Assembly (NCBI RefSeq): GCF_030164465.1
Contig: NZ_JASNJE010000033.1
Span: forward strand, 1 to 51,202
Length of the DNA stretch: 51,202 bases
Source: Sedimentitalea xiamensis
GTDB taxonomy: Bacteria > Pseudomonadota > Alphaproteobacteria > Rhodobacterales > Rhodobacteraceae
Direction of reading: 5' to 3'
Shown here: positions 44,292-51,202 of the stretch, piece after piece
How the letters are laid out: every line of letters begins with the position of its first letter
How positions within the stretch are numbered: position 1 is the first letter of the stretch
Translations under genes and position numbers: made by a program
Notes under the pieces: generated by a model
Seen by the model: only the letters and a program-made list of their open reading frames with translations
Told to the model about the DNA's origin: nothing
The model's database searches: none

Positions 44292-44771
44292 TTAGGCGGT
44301 GAGCTTGACTTCGATCTCAGTCAAAGCGTCGGTTATCGCGTTTTCGAAGCGTTGCCCGGACGACAATGTGTTGTCTCGCAAAGCGGCAATCAATTCGCTG
44401 GAACTGCACTGATTCCTGGCCGAGGAAATTGCGCCTTTGACAGCCGAATACTTTAGGTCGCCGGCATTAATGGACTTGTCGACTGCGTCCTGAATCTGGT
44501 CCAGCATCTCGTCCAAGATCGGGCGTATCGCAGCACTCACGCCACGCCTGATGTCGTCCGGCTTCTCGAAGGGCACATTTTCCGCTATGGCACTGCAAAG
44601 CATATCGAGTTCGGTATCGAGTTCCGCGCTGATACTCTGCCAGCGCGTAACGAGGAATGCGCGTTTTTCGACCAACCCGCCTCCTTTGGCGTCCTGATCC
44701 TCAGCTTTCAGACGTACGCCAAGATACTCCGCAATAAATCTGAGTTGCTGGTCCGTCAGCTTTGCAGCCAT
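44292..44771 (-). CDS. Hypothetical protein, first gene of the 1297-residue protein operon
   Basis: 159 residues with AGGA upstream of the ATG. The sequence begins MAAKLTDQQLRFIAEYLGVRLKAEDQDAKGGG and is otherwise alpha-helical, without membrane segments, signal peptide or known catalytic motif. It lies 66 bp upstream of the large gene on the same strand. The helical character and gene order suggest a structural partner or chaperone of the large protein, which is inference. I do not recognise the family. Confidence 0.78.
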   Translation of the reverse strand: MAAKLTDQQLRFIAEYLGVRLKAEDQDAKGGGLVEKRAFLVTRWQSISAELDTELDMLCSAIAENVPFEKPDDIRRGVSAAIRPILDEMLDQIQDAVDKSINAGDLKYSAVKGAISSARNQCSSSELIAALRDNTLSSGQRFENAITDALTEIEVKLTA

Positions 44772-45122
44772 CGATTATTCCTACCTGGACTAACTCGCCT
44801 CACCCAGACGATCCCAAATCCCGAGTTGGGCAACCCTGCGGCTAAATCGGGCCGTTCAAGAACCTTGTAATGGCGTTGGCAGAACCCCGCTCCGGTCAAC
44901 ACTCCCGAGCCCCGCAAAACCGTTTCGTCACACAATGTCGTGGGCCATCTTCCCAAGTCTCTGCCCTAAGTGAATGTCTTGTTCTTACACTATGCCGTCC
45001 TGGTCGGCCCGTGGCAACGGTTTTGGTTTCGATGGTTAATCTGTGGACCGGCATTCCCCAAACCGATCACATCGGGGCGACGACGATGGCCATTCGGGCC
45101 ACTTGCCCACATCTCTCGAACG
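44772..45122. other. 351-bp region, promoter side of the three-gene operon
   Basis: No gene is seen. It lies between the first operon gene and the left end of IS6 copy G and must hold the operon promoter; I see no confident -35/-10 pair or palindrome. Confidence 0.5.
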
Positions 45123-45335
45123 GGAGCTGTCAGACCGATGCGAAGCGGTCTCAGTCGGACGGCAGCCCTGCCCTTTGTTCCGCACCGAACTGACGCCACT
45201 CGGCGAGGGCGACGGTTCGGTTCTTCTTGAAATTCTGTCGTGAGCAGAGATGGCGTTCCAGGTTGAAGTGGTTCGATACGCATGAGTGGACGGCGGCGAA
45301 CTCTGCAAACTTCGCATGCTCCGGAATGCCACCGC
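45123..45335 (-). mobile_element. IS6 remnant, copy G (left end and transposase C-terminus)
   Basis: The left end GGAGCTGTCAGACC is at 45123-45136. The minus strand encodes the transposase C-terminus EFAAVHSCVSNHFNLERHLCSRQNFKKNRTVALAEWRQFGAE; its usual stop codon is lost and the frame runs on for a few codons. DNA homology fades near 45335, so the N-terminal three-quarters and the right end are gone. Confidence 0.78.
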
Positions 45336-45495
45336 CATTGTGGTCCGGATCGAAGCCGTTCCGCGCGCCTTTTACGATAGAGTCCATCCCAATGCTCTGA
45401 GTTACAAGATCCGCTTTGTGATCGATGGCGGTCGGGCGCGTGCCATCAGCTCGCCGATCGGATACAGTCCAAATGACTATCTCTCTCCGTTCTGA
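45331..45495 (+). pseudogene. Possible C-terminal fragment of an unknown gene
   Basis: Directly after the IS6 remnant an open frame encodes RIEAVPRAFYDRVHPNALSY and a further 29 residues to a stop at 45495. Codon use looks like neighbouring genes and no ribosome site or start is visible, so it may be the tail of a gene cut by IS6 copy G. Family unknown; it could also be chance. Confidence 0.3.
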
Positions 45496-45521
45496 CGTTC
45501 CAACCCTTCGAGAACTAGCCT

Positions 45522-46016
45522 ATGACACGCTCTTCAGCCATTTTCGCATTCGTATTTCTTGCGCCAGGTGCCACTGTTGCCGGTGATCTCAAGCCATGGG
45601 GGCAGTCCGGTGACTGGTCAATCCTGATCGATGAGGACGCCGGGAACGGCTGCCTGATGCAGAAAGACTTCGATGACGGCATGCGCATCCGGTTTGGCTA
45701 TCTGCCCGACCGCGACGGCGGTTATTTCGCGGCTCTGAGCCCGGACTGGACCCATATCGAGCCGCAGAGCACGGGAATAGTGAAGTTCCTAACCGATGAG
45801 GCCAAGTTCGCCGGCGAAGTCGAAATGATCAAGGAAGACGGTTGGTTCGGGGGACGCGCCTTTTTCAACAATCCGAACCTGACCGAGGAACTGGCTAAGC
45901 GCCGTTCGATCACTGTCATCGGGCCGCACGGCGGAACGTTCGAGGTCGATCTCACAGGCTCTTCGCGCGCAATCTCGGTGATGAAGGAATGCCAGTCCAA
46001 GCAGCCTAGAGCCTAG
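45522..46016 (+). CDS. Small exported protein of unknown function
   Basis: 164 residues. The N-terminus MTRSSAIFAFVFLAPGATVAG is a signal peptide with likely cleavage after VAG. The mature domain (WSILIDEDAGNGCLMQKDFDDGMRIRFGYLPD...) is beta-rich with two cysteines (GNGCLMQ and KECQSK) that could form a disulfide. It resembles in length and layout small periplasmic proteins of Rhodobacterales, but I cannot name the family. It converges on the AsmA gene, the stop codons overlapping by 4 bases. Confidence 0.75.
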   Translation: MTRSSAIFAFVFLAPGATVAGDLKPWGQSGDWSILIDEDAGNGCLMQKDFDDGMRIRFGYLPDRDGGYFAALSPDWTHIEPQSTGIVKFLTDEAKFAGEVEMIKEDGWFGGRAFFNNPNLTEELAKRRSITVIGPHGGTFEVDLTGSSRAISVMKECQSKQPRA

Positions 46017-48859
46017 CGCGGGCGCGCGGTGTCCGGGCCATCCATCTGCTGCAGTTGGGAGATATCCGGCACGCAGGGCTTGCGCGCGTCCGGTATCGCC
46101 AGCGGCACGAGGGCGCGGCGCGACTTTCGCTGGGCAACGCTTATCTTCGGCGACCTGAGGGAGCCTGATACCACGAACGGCCAGGCACTGCGCGAGAGGG
46201 GCTGGGCGACCGGCCTCGGCTCGGCCGAGAACAAAATTCTGTCGTTGCGCACGTCGATCGTGCCGGATCCGACGAGTTGCACGCGGCGCGTCTCGAGCAC
46301 GCTCTGGCGTGTTTCGATTCGGCCGTTGGCGATATCGAGATCGGCTTTCAGGCAGACGATGTCCGCATAGCCCCGTTGCCGTTCCTGGGAGAACAGCCAG
46401 GGCAGAACACCGAGACCGGCCAGTTCGATCAGGCCGGTGCTGATGTGCCCGTTTGTCATGTCTATCGTGGCCTTGCCCGACATCGACCTCAGAAACGCCT
46501 CTGCCGAGGCATTCCTGCCGGTCAGGTCGAACCGGCCGTTGATCGTTCCGCCCGCACCGAGGTCAACGCCGCCGGCCATCAGTATCTCGCCGAAATCCCA
46601 ACCGTCGGTCCGCCCGGTCACGCGCAGTCTATGGGGCGCGCCGATCGCGTCCATGGTCGCCGTCATGTCGACGAACCCCTTCCCATAGGCCAATCGGACC
46701 GGCCCCAGACGCAGCTTGCCCGACTTCATCTCGGCCTGGCTCTTCAGTCTGGACAGTCCCGCCTGTCCCCGGATGCGGGCGATGTCTATGTCGATTTCGG
46801 CGTCTATCAGCCGGGCGAACTGCTCGGGGTCGAGGATGTCGGCGATCGCGAGATCCGCCGGACCGTCCGACAAGACGAGCGGCTGGAAATCGGACAAGTC
46901 CTCCGGCGTGTCCGGGGCCAAGTCGGGTTGCGGCAGGACGAGCGGCTGAAACTCGGACAGGTCCTCTTCGGGCGGCCCTGCTTCGGACTCTGACGGCAGC
47001 ACGAGCGGCTGAAAGCCATCGTCGGGGCCGGCGAGGGCATCGGTCCGGCTGTCGATGTAGACCGACTTGACCCGCGCCAGTTGGATCAGGGCGAGGATCG
47101 TGCTCCTCACATCTTCGATCCGTACGTCATCGCTGCGGATCGTGCCGCGAAGCACGGGGCCGCTGCCCGGGATCCGCAAAGACATGCCCGTCTCGATCAC
47201 CGACTGCCCGGCGGTCAGAACGGCGCGCGTGTCGACGTGATTGGCTTGCCGCGTCGCCGTGACATCGTAGCCCATCCTTCCGATATCCACCGGCTCGAGG
47301 CGCAGAGCCTCCAGAAGGGATCTGCCGTCCCGCGTTTGGATACTGGCACGCAGAGTCAGCCGGTCCAAGTCTTCGAGATCGGCGCTTTCTACTTGGAATT
47401 CGGCGGACCAGAGATCGGTGTCTTGCGAGCGCAGCTCGAACAGTTGCAGGTTAGGCTCGCCGTTGCTTTCGAGCAACCGCATCTGGCCGGTGAGACGTCC
47501 GAACCGCGCCGCGTCCTCCGGGCGCAGGGTCAGCAGGACACGGTCGGCAGGAAGATCGAGTTCGCCGGAAAGCCGATAGTCGCCGAATGTCAGCAGGTTG
47601 CCGATGCTGCCCCGGGCAAGCAGGTATGGCGCGTCCCGGGGTCCGATCGATAGCGTAACCCCGTCAAGTTTCAGCTGACCGTCCTCCGAACGGGTAACAG
47701 TGGCGACACGGAATGGACCGATGTCGCGGATTTCCTCGTCGAAGGCATTGGTCCGAAGGGCGAACCGATCGACCTCGATATCCCCCCCTCTGGCCAGAAC
47801 GCGGATTTCGGCGGTCTCGACCCGCATGTCCTTGAGGAAGATCGCAGGCGGGAGTGGAGTCTTGTCGCCCACAAGATCGACCAAGAGCGAGAGATCGAAA
47901 TCCCTTGCGGACCGCACGTCCGCGAACCGACCGGTCAGGCGGACGGTTGCACCTCCCTCGCCGCGGGCCCGCAGATCGATCTCGTCGAGATCTATGTGCC
48001 GACTGCGCCGCGTGACCGCCGCTTTCGCTTCGGCGCCCCCCTTGATCTCGCCGTCGAGACGCAAGAGGTCGAGAAGGTCCTGCAGGTCAGGTGTCTGCAG
48101 GCTCAGACGCCCATCAAAGTCGCCGCGCGGTGCGGCCGGAGGTCTTTGCCCCTCCACCGCAAAGGTCAAGGCGCCCATGTGACCTCGTGCGGCGAACGGG
48201 GCGCCGTTCGGGAAGTCTCCGGAAAACGCGATGGGCCGACCGTTGATCGTCCCGCCCGACCGCACCTGCGCCGTTACGGCTTCGCCTGAAACCACCTGGT
48301 CGATTGCAAGGGACTCGAGATCAAAGTCGAATTCAAAGCCGGTCAATCGGTTCTCGGCGTGCACGCGCATGTCTTCGAAGGCAATCTCTCGTTCGCCAAG
48401 GAACGCGATGATGTCGGGTTGTCCCGAGAGGCTTACGTCAGAGCTATCCTTCGTCACGTTCCGGCCGGCCTCGACCCAGGTTGTCGAACCGTCTTCGCCG
48501 CGCAAGAGAAGGACGTCGAGGCCTCGTGCCTCAATCTCCGGCAGGTGTATCCCACCGCTGAGCAAGTGGCGCGGCGAAATCGAGAACCTGGAAAAGTCGA
48601 GCTTCGCCAGATCCAGATCGGGAAAGTCCTGCGCAGGTAATCTCAAATCCGTCGCGACCACGGCCAGTCGTGGAGCGAATAAAAGGCGGACGTCGCCTTC
48701 GATCGCAACCGTCTGCCCCAAAAGGTCGGTCAAGAATCCGGATGCTGCCGCGATGCGGGCGTCCCGGAAGAGGGCGCTGGACAGCAGCAGCCAGATCAGC
48801 GCGAGCAACAGTGCAGAAAGGCCGATGACAACGAGTGATATGCGTCTGAGGCGGCACAT
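46013..48859 (-). CDS. AsmA-family envelope protein
   Basis: 948 residues from ATG at 48859 (MCRLRRISLVVIGLSALLLALIWLLLSSALF), which opens with a single N-terminal membrane anchor; the frame continues to a GTG at 48982. The AsmA signature is visible at the N-terminus (RIAAASGFLTDLLGQTVAIEGDVRLLFAPRLAVVATDLRL) and at the C-terminus (GGTINGRFDLTGRNASAEAFLRSMSGKATIDMTNGHIS). A mid-protein linker has two near-identical FQPLVLP(S) segments with an acidic surround. AsmA-like proteins bridge the periplasm and are linked to phospholipid transport or outer-membrane assembly. No ribosome site stands out. Confidence 0.88.
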   Translation of the reverse strand: MCRLRRISLVVIGLSALLLALIWLLLSSALFRDARIAAASGFLTDLLGQTVAIEGDVRLLFAPRLAVVATDLRLPAQDFPDLDLAKLDFSRFSISPRHLLSGGIHLPEIEARGLDVLLLRGEDGSTTWVEAGRNVTKDSSDVSLSGQPDIIAFLGEREIAFEDMRVHAENRLTGFEFDFDLESLAIDQVVSGEAVTAQVRSGGTINGRPIAFSGDFPNGAPFAARGHMGALTFAVEGQRPPAAPRGDFDGRLSLQTPDLQDLLDLLRLDGEIKGGAEAKAAVTRRSRHIDLDEIDLRARGEGGATVRLTGRFADVRSARDFDLSLLVDLVGDKTPLPPAIFLKDMRVETAEIRVLARGGDIEVDRFALRTNAFDEEIRDIGPFRVATVTRSEDGQLKLDGVTLSIGPRDAPYLLARGSIGNLLTFGDYRLSGELDLPADRVLLTLRPEDAARFGRLTGQMRLLESNGEPNLQLFELRSQDTDLWSAEFQVESADLEDLDRLTLRASIQTRDGRSLLEALRLEPVDIGRMGYDVTATRQANHVDTRAVLTAGQSVIETGMSLRIPGSGPVLRGTIRSDDVRIEDVRSTILALIQLARVKSVYIDSRTDALAGPDDGFQPLVLPSESEAGPPEEDLSEFQPLVLPQPDLAPDTPEDLSDFQPLVLSDGPADLAIADILDPEQFARLIDAEIDIDIARIRGQAGLSRLKSQAEMKSGKLRLGPVRLAYGKGFVDMTATMDAIGAPHRLRVTGRTDGWDFGEILMAGGVDLGAGGTINGRFDLTGRNASAEAFLRSMSGKATIDMTNGHISTGLIELAGLGVLPWLFSQERQRGYADIVCLKADLDIANGRIETRQSVLETRRVQLVGSGTIDVRNDRILFSAEPRPVAQPLSRSAWPFVVSGSLRSPKISVAQRKSRRALVPLAIPDARKPCVPDISQLQQMDGPDTARPR

Positions 48860-49155
48860 CGGAGAACCGTGATTCCCGGGCTTGATCAAGTTGGGTGCCA
48901 GTCTGGGAATTTTGAGGTGCAATATCAATCGGGCGTGCGCTCCTCCTCCTGGAGCGTTCGGCCGGCGGGGAGCCAGGATCACCCGCGACCATTCGGTAAG
49001 ACGAGCGCGATTGGCCGCAACAGCCCGAATGGTTGGCCGCCAAGGTGAACGATTTCCACAGAGCGTTTCTCAACCGGGTTGAGACCTCGATGCTGACGAA
49101 TGGCAGCAGGAGAGAGAAGCAGGCGGCGCTACAGGCCAAGAGGCCACCGAGGTCT
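48860..49155. other. About 300 bp without a convincing gene
   Basis: Between the AsmA start and the short IS6 end at 49156. It holds the AsmA promoter region, part of which is open in the AsmA frame up to a GTG at 48982. Nothing else is recognised. Confidence 0.5.
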
Positions 49156-49188
49156 GCCCGCCTCAAGCTGGCTTCCTTTGACAGTGCC
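49156..49188. mobile_element. IS6 right-end fragment, copy H
   Basis: GCCCGCCTCAAGCTGGCTTC then CTTTGACAGTGCC at 49156-49188 matches the right end of IS6 copy B (6438-6471). The following 35 bases (CAGCCCCCTGCCC and neighbours) also resemble the flank of copy B at 6500-6540, so the similarity extends past the IS end. The rest of the element is missing. Confidence 0.6.
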
Positions 49189-49284
49189 TTTGGGGAAGCA
49201 ATTCAGCCCCCTGCCCGACCGCAATCCAGGTTACTCTGAGATCACCTATTCCGGCACAAACTCCGCTTTGACCGCCTCGGCAAC

Positions 49285-50673
49285 CTAGTCGGGCGGCAGC
49301 TGGCCGAGCGACAGGATGAAGTTGTTGAACGCTTTCCGATCGAACTTGTCGCCGAGCGCCAGTTTGGTTGCAACCCGGAGTTCCAGAAGCCTTGAACAGC
49401 CGTAGAAATAGCTGGCCGCCTGTCCTGGAGCATTGAATGTGTAGCGGTCAAGCTCCTGTTTCACCATTGCATCGGACAAGACCACGTCGTTCGACAGAAT
49501 TTCGCCGGCATCGTCAACCGAGATCAGGCCGAGGTTCAACATCGGGTCGAGAAAGGCCCGCGCCGCTCGCAACAGCCGATGCTGCATCGCGATCAACTGA
49601 CCCTCGACGGACTCGTAGGGCACCATCTCGGCCGCGGCGTAAAGCGCCCAGCCTTTGACGTTCACGCTGTTGAAAGCGTATAGTCCCCTCGCGAGCGACA
49701 CGCCAAGGTCCAGCATGGTGGCGAACCGGAGCTCGTGCCCCGGCCGCGCTTCGTGAGCGCTCAGCGTCCACCTGACGGCGTCGAAGCTGAAATCGTCATA
49801 GGCCAGCGCCTTGCCATCCGCTCCTGGCACTGAGACCAGCAGGATGAACTCGCCCTGCTGCCCGACATTGCCGGCAAGCGGGGGCGGCTGCATATGCGGT
49901 GCCGCCTGAGCCGCAGCCTCGGCCGTTGTGGAGAGTCGCATCTTCACTGGGTAGTCGGGCAACGTGACGATACCGTGCTCGACAATCTTTGTCTCGATGT
50001 CTGCGATCGCGTCCGAATAAACCGCGACCAACTGGTCGTCGGGGATGGTCCGTTGCTTCAACATCCTGATCACGTCCCGGTAGTCGGTGACGTCCAGGTC
50101 GAATTTCGTTGCGACGTGCGGGGCGAGGATCTGCATAGCCGACCGGGTTTCGAAAAACTCGACCTTGGCGCGCTTGATCAGTTCCTCGGGCGCGATGTCG
50201 ATTCCGACCTTTTTAAGCGAGAACGCGTAAAGTTCCGGCGGTTGCCGGAAATCGGTCACGAACACATGCGGCCTGCCGTGCCGCTTCATCGTTTTCTTGA
50301 GAAATTTCAATGCAGCTTTCTTGTCCCGTGTCTTCGTAACGAAGCTTTCCAGCACCTCGCCCTCGTGATCAACGGCCCGCCAGAGATAGTGCCGTTCGCC
50401 ATTTACCTTCACGAACATCTCGTCCAGATGCCACTGCCAATTCGAAAAAGCCCGCATCTGCTGCACGCGTTTTCGGCGGATTTCAGCGGCAAACATCGGG
50501 CCAAATCTGTTCCACCAGTACCGCACAGTTTCGTGGCTGATCTCGATCCCGCGCTCGTGCAGCAGGTCCTCGACATTGCAAAGAGAAAGTGGAAACCGAA
50601 CGTACAGCATCACCGCCAGGCGAATGATTTCGGGGCTGCTGTGAAAGCACTTGAACGGGTCAGGTTTTGTCAT
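49285..50673 (-). CDS. Chimera: IS6 transposase N-terminus fused in frame to DUF885 C-terminus
   Basis: A 462-codon frame with no interruption. Residues 1-141 are IS6 transposase (MTKPDPFKCFHSSPEII..., helix-turn-helix, first catalytic Asp in WHLDEMFVKV, second Asp in HVFVTD). At about residue 141 (DNA 50248) it switches to a DUF885-family protein (FRQPPELYAFSLKKVG...), with the metal-site-like box SAHEARPGHELRFATML and a natural C-terminus (ILSLGQLPPD). The DUF885 part lacks its N-terminal half. IS6 elements can supply outward promoters, and the transposase start is intact, so a fusion protein could be made. Whether it is expressed or functional is unknown; it may simply be debris that happened to remain in frame. 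Confidence 0.8.
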   Translation of the reverse strand: MTKPDPFKCFHSSPEIIRLAVMLYVRFPLSLCNVEDLLHERGIEISHETVRYWWNRFGPMFAAEIRRKRVQQMRAFSNWQWHLDEMFVKVNGERHYLWRAVDHEGEVLESFVTKTRDKKAALKFLKKTMKRHGRPHVFVTDFRQPPELYAFSLKKVGIDIAPEELIKRAKVEFFETRSAMQILAPHVATKFDLDVTDYRDVIRMLKQRTIPDDQLVAVYSDAIADIETKIVEHGIVTLPDYPVKMRLSTTAEAAAQAAPHMQPPPLAGNVGQQGEFILLVSVPGADGKALAYDDFSFDAVRWTLSAHEARPGHELRFATMLDLGVSLARGLYAFNSVNVKGWALYAAAEMVPYESVEGQLIAMQHRLLRAARAFLDPMLNLGLISVDDAGEILSNDVVLSDAMVKQELDRYTFNAPGQAASYFYGCSRLLELRVATKLALGDKFDRKAFNNFILSLGQLPPD

Positions 50674-50690
50674 GATGATATGCTACGAAA
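50249..50690 (-). mobile_element. IS6 remnant, copy I (N-terminal part of transposase)
   Basis: Closely matches copy A from the transposase start down to the second catalytic Asp (HVFVTD), where the DUF885 sequence begins at 50248. Upstream of the start the match continues to about 50690 (CTACGAAACC) and then breaks before the right terminus. A left-end-like CTGTTGTCAGACGAG follows near 50707, suggesting another rearranged end. Confidence 0.78.
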
Positions 50691-50950
50691 CCGGCAAGCG
50701 CAGCGCTGTTGTCAGACGAGGGCAACGAACGACACCAGACATCCGCGCCGCTCGCGGCATCCAACGGCGGGGAGCGTCTTGCGCGAAATTGTTGACGCGC
50801 GAAATTCATTCTCTTGGGGTGCATGACTTTCTCGTGGATTCTGACGGTTCTGTGTGGTCCAAGACGAGTGATCGCGCGTGTTGTCTTGCCCCGGATGGGT
50901 CGACCGCCAGCAAGCGCAAGCGGTCGACTATCTGGAAGTGACGTCAATGC

Positions 50951-51106
50951 CTAGTTGTCGCTCTTGCTTTCCAGCACGGCACGGTTCCCTTCGCGGTGTG
51001 CCCAGGCAGCGCTCATACTGTTCTTGAGGTTTTCCGGCAGGGTCTCGAAGGGCACGACCAGATCGGTCTCGACCGGCCAGTGAGAGGTGGTCGCGAGATT
51101 TCGGAC
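50951..51106 (-). pseudogene. C-terminal fragment of an unknown protein
   Basis: The minus strand ends in a TAG at 50951-50953 and reads TSHWPVETDLVVPFETLPEN and then LKNSMSAAWAHREGNRAVLE before the stop, with coding-like codon use. It has no start; it runs upstream into the probable end of the IS3-family element near 51103. The parent gene seems to have been cut by that IS. The VPFETLPE string slightly recalls the RyR domain, but this is weak. Confidence 0.35.
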
Positions 51107-51202
51107 CAGTTGCTAAGCTTTAGCGACTGACGAAGGAATACCCCAGATGACGAAGCGGAAACGCTATTCGGCGGAGTTCAAGGCCAAGGTTGCGCTTGAA
51201 GC
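51107..51202 (+). mobile_element. Start of an IS3-family element (orfA, partial at window edge)
   Basis: The ATG at 51147 (GAAGGA upstream) opens MTKRKRYSAEFKAKVALE, the usual beginning of IS3-group OrfA with its helix-turn-helix. The near-palindrome GTTGCTAAGCTTTAGCGAC at 51110-51128 may belong to the terminal repeat. The gene runs off the right edge, so its integrity is unknown. Confidence 0.8.

Noticed and set aside
50651-50941. 96-codon plus-strand frame
   Set aside because: Begins inside antisense IS6 sequence and has no family or start signal; probably chance.

Overview
The window looks like an accessory, insertion-sequence-rich stretch of a GC-rich alphaproteobacterial genome, most likely of the Rhodobacterales (Roseobacter/Paracoccaceae type). 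This rests on overall base composition, codon use and the gene families present; no rRNA, tRNA or core housekeeping operon is here to settle it. The density of broken IS elements suggests a plasmid, chromid or genomic island. I found no tRNA, rRNA, CRISPR array, replication origin or phage module.

Layout. (1) 1-6.5 kb: a DUF2235 hydrolase divergent from an L,D-transpeptidase whose 3' end is cut by an IS6-family element, then a secreted zinc metalloprotease between two IS6 copies. (2) 6.5-16.3 kb: a coherent catabolic locus. A leftward rpiR-dppA-dppB-dppC-dppD-dppF-M81 peptidase operon encodes peptide uptake and hydrolysis. It diverges from a rightward pair, an enolase-superfamily N-acylamino-acid racemase / epimerase and a GNAT acyltransferase. 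(3) 16.3-21.2 kb: an IS200 remnant and a two-gene RND efflux pump. (4) 21.9-29.5 kb: a leftward run of a LuxR regulator, a membrane protein, an SH3b exported protein, a small exported protein and a 1275-residue exported zincin with Ig-like domains. (5) 29.7-38.1 kb: a PAP2/vanadium-haloperoxidase-like protein with a DAR tripeptide repeat, a class III cyclase-TPR protein, a subtilase without signal peptide, an IS21 fragment, a winged-helix-TPR regulator and a methyltransferase. (6) 38.8-39.8 kb: two internally deleted IS derivatives (IS66 type 473 bp, IS3 type 312 bp) that keep both inverted repeats; the second sits inside an IS6 remnant. (7) 39.8-44.8 kb: an unrecognised three-gene leftward operon centred on a 1297-residue protein with four exact-length 65-residue repeats and a papain-like Cys motif, lying between two IS6 ends. 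(8) 45.5-48.9 kb: a small exported protein converging on an AsmA-family protein. (9) 49.2-51.2 kb: an in-frame chimera of an IS6 transposase N-terminus with a DUF885 C-terminus, a coding remnant, and the start of an IS3-family orfA.

The strongest unifying pattern is the IS6 family. At least eight remnants occur, every one with its transposase on the minus strand, and none has an intact transposase gene. Unrelated gene cassettes lie between these direct repeats. This is what repeated IS26-like cointegration and homologous loss between direct copies would leave. The best candidate for an undescribed system is the three-gene operon at 39.8-44.8 kb.
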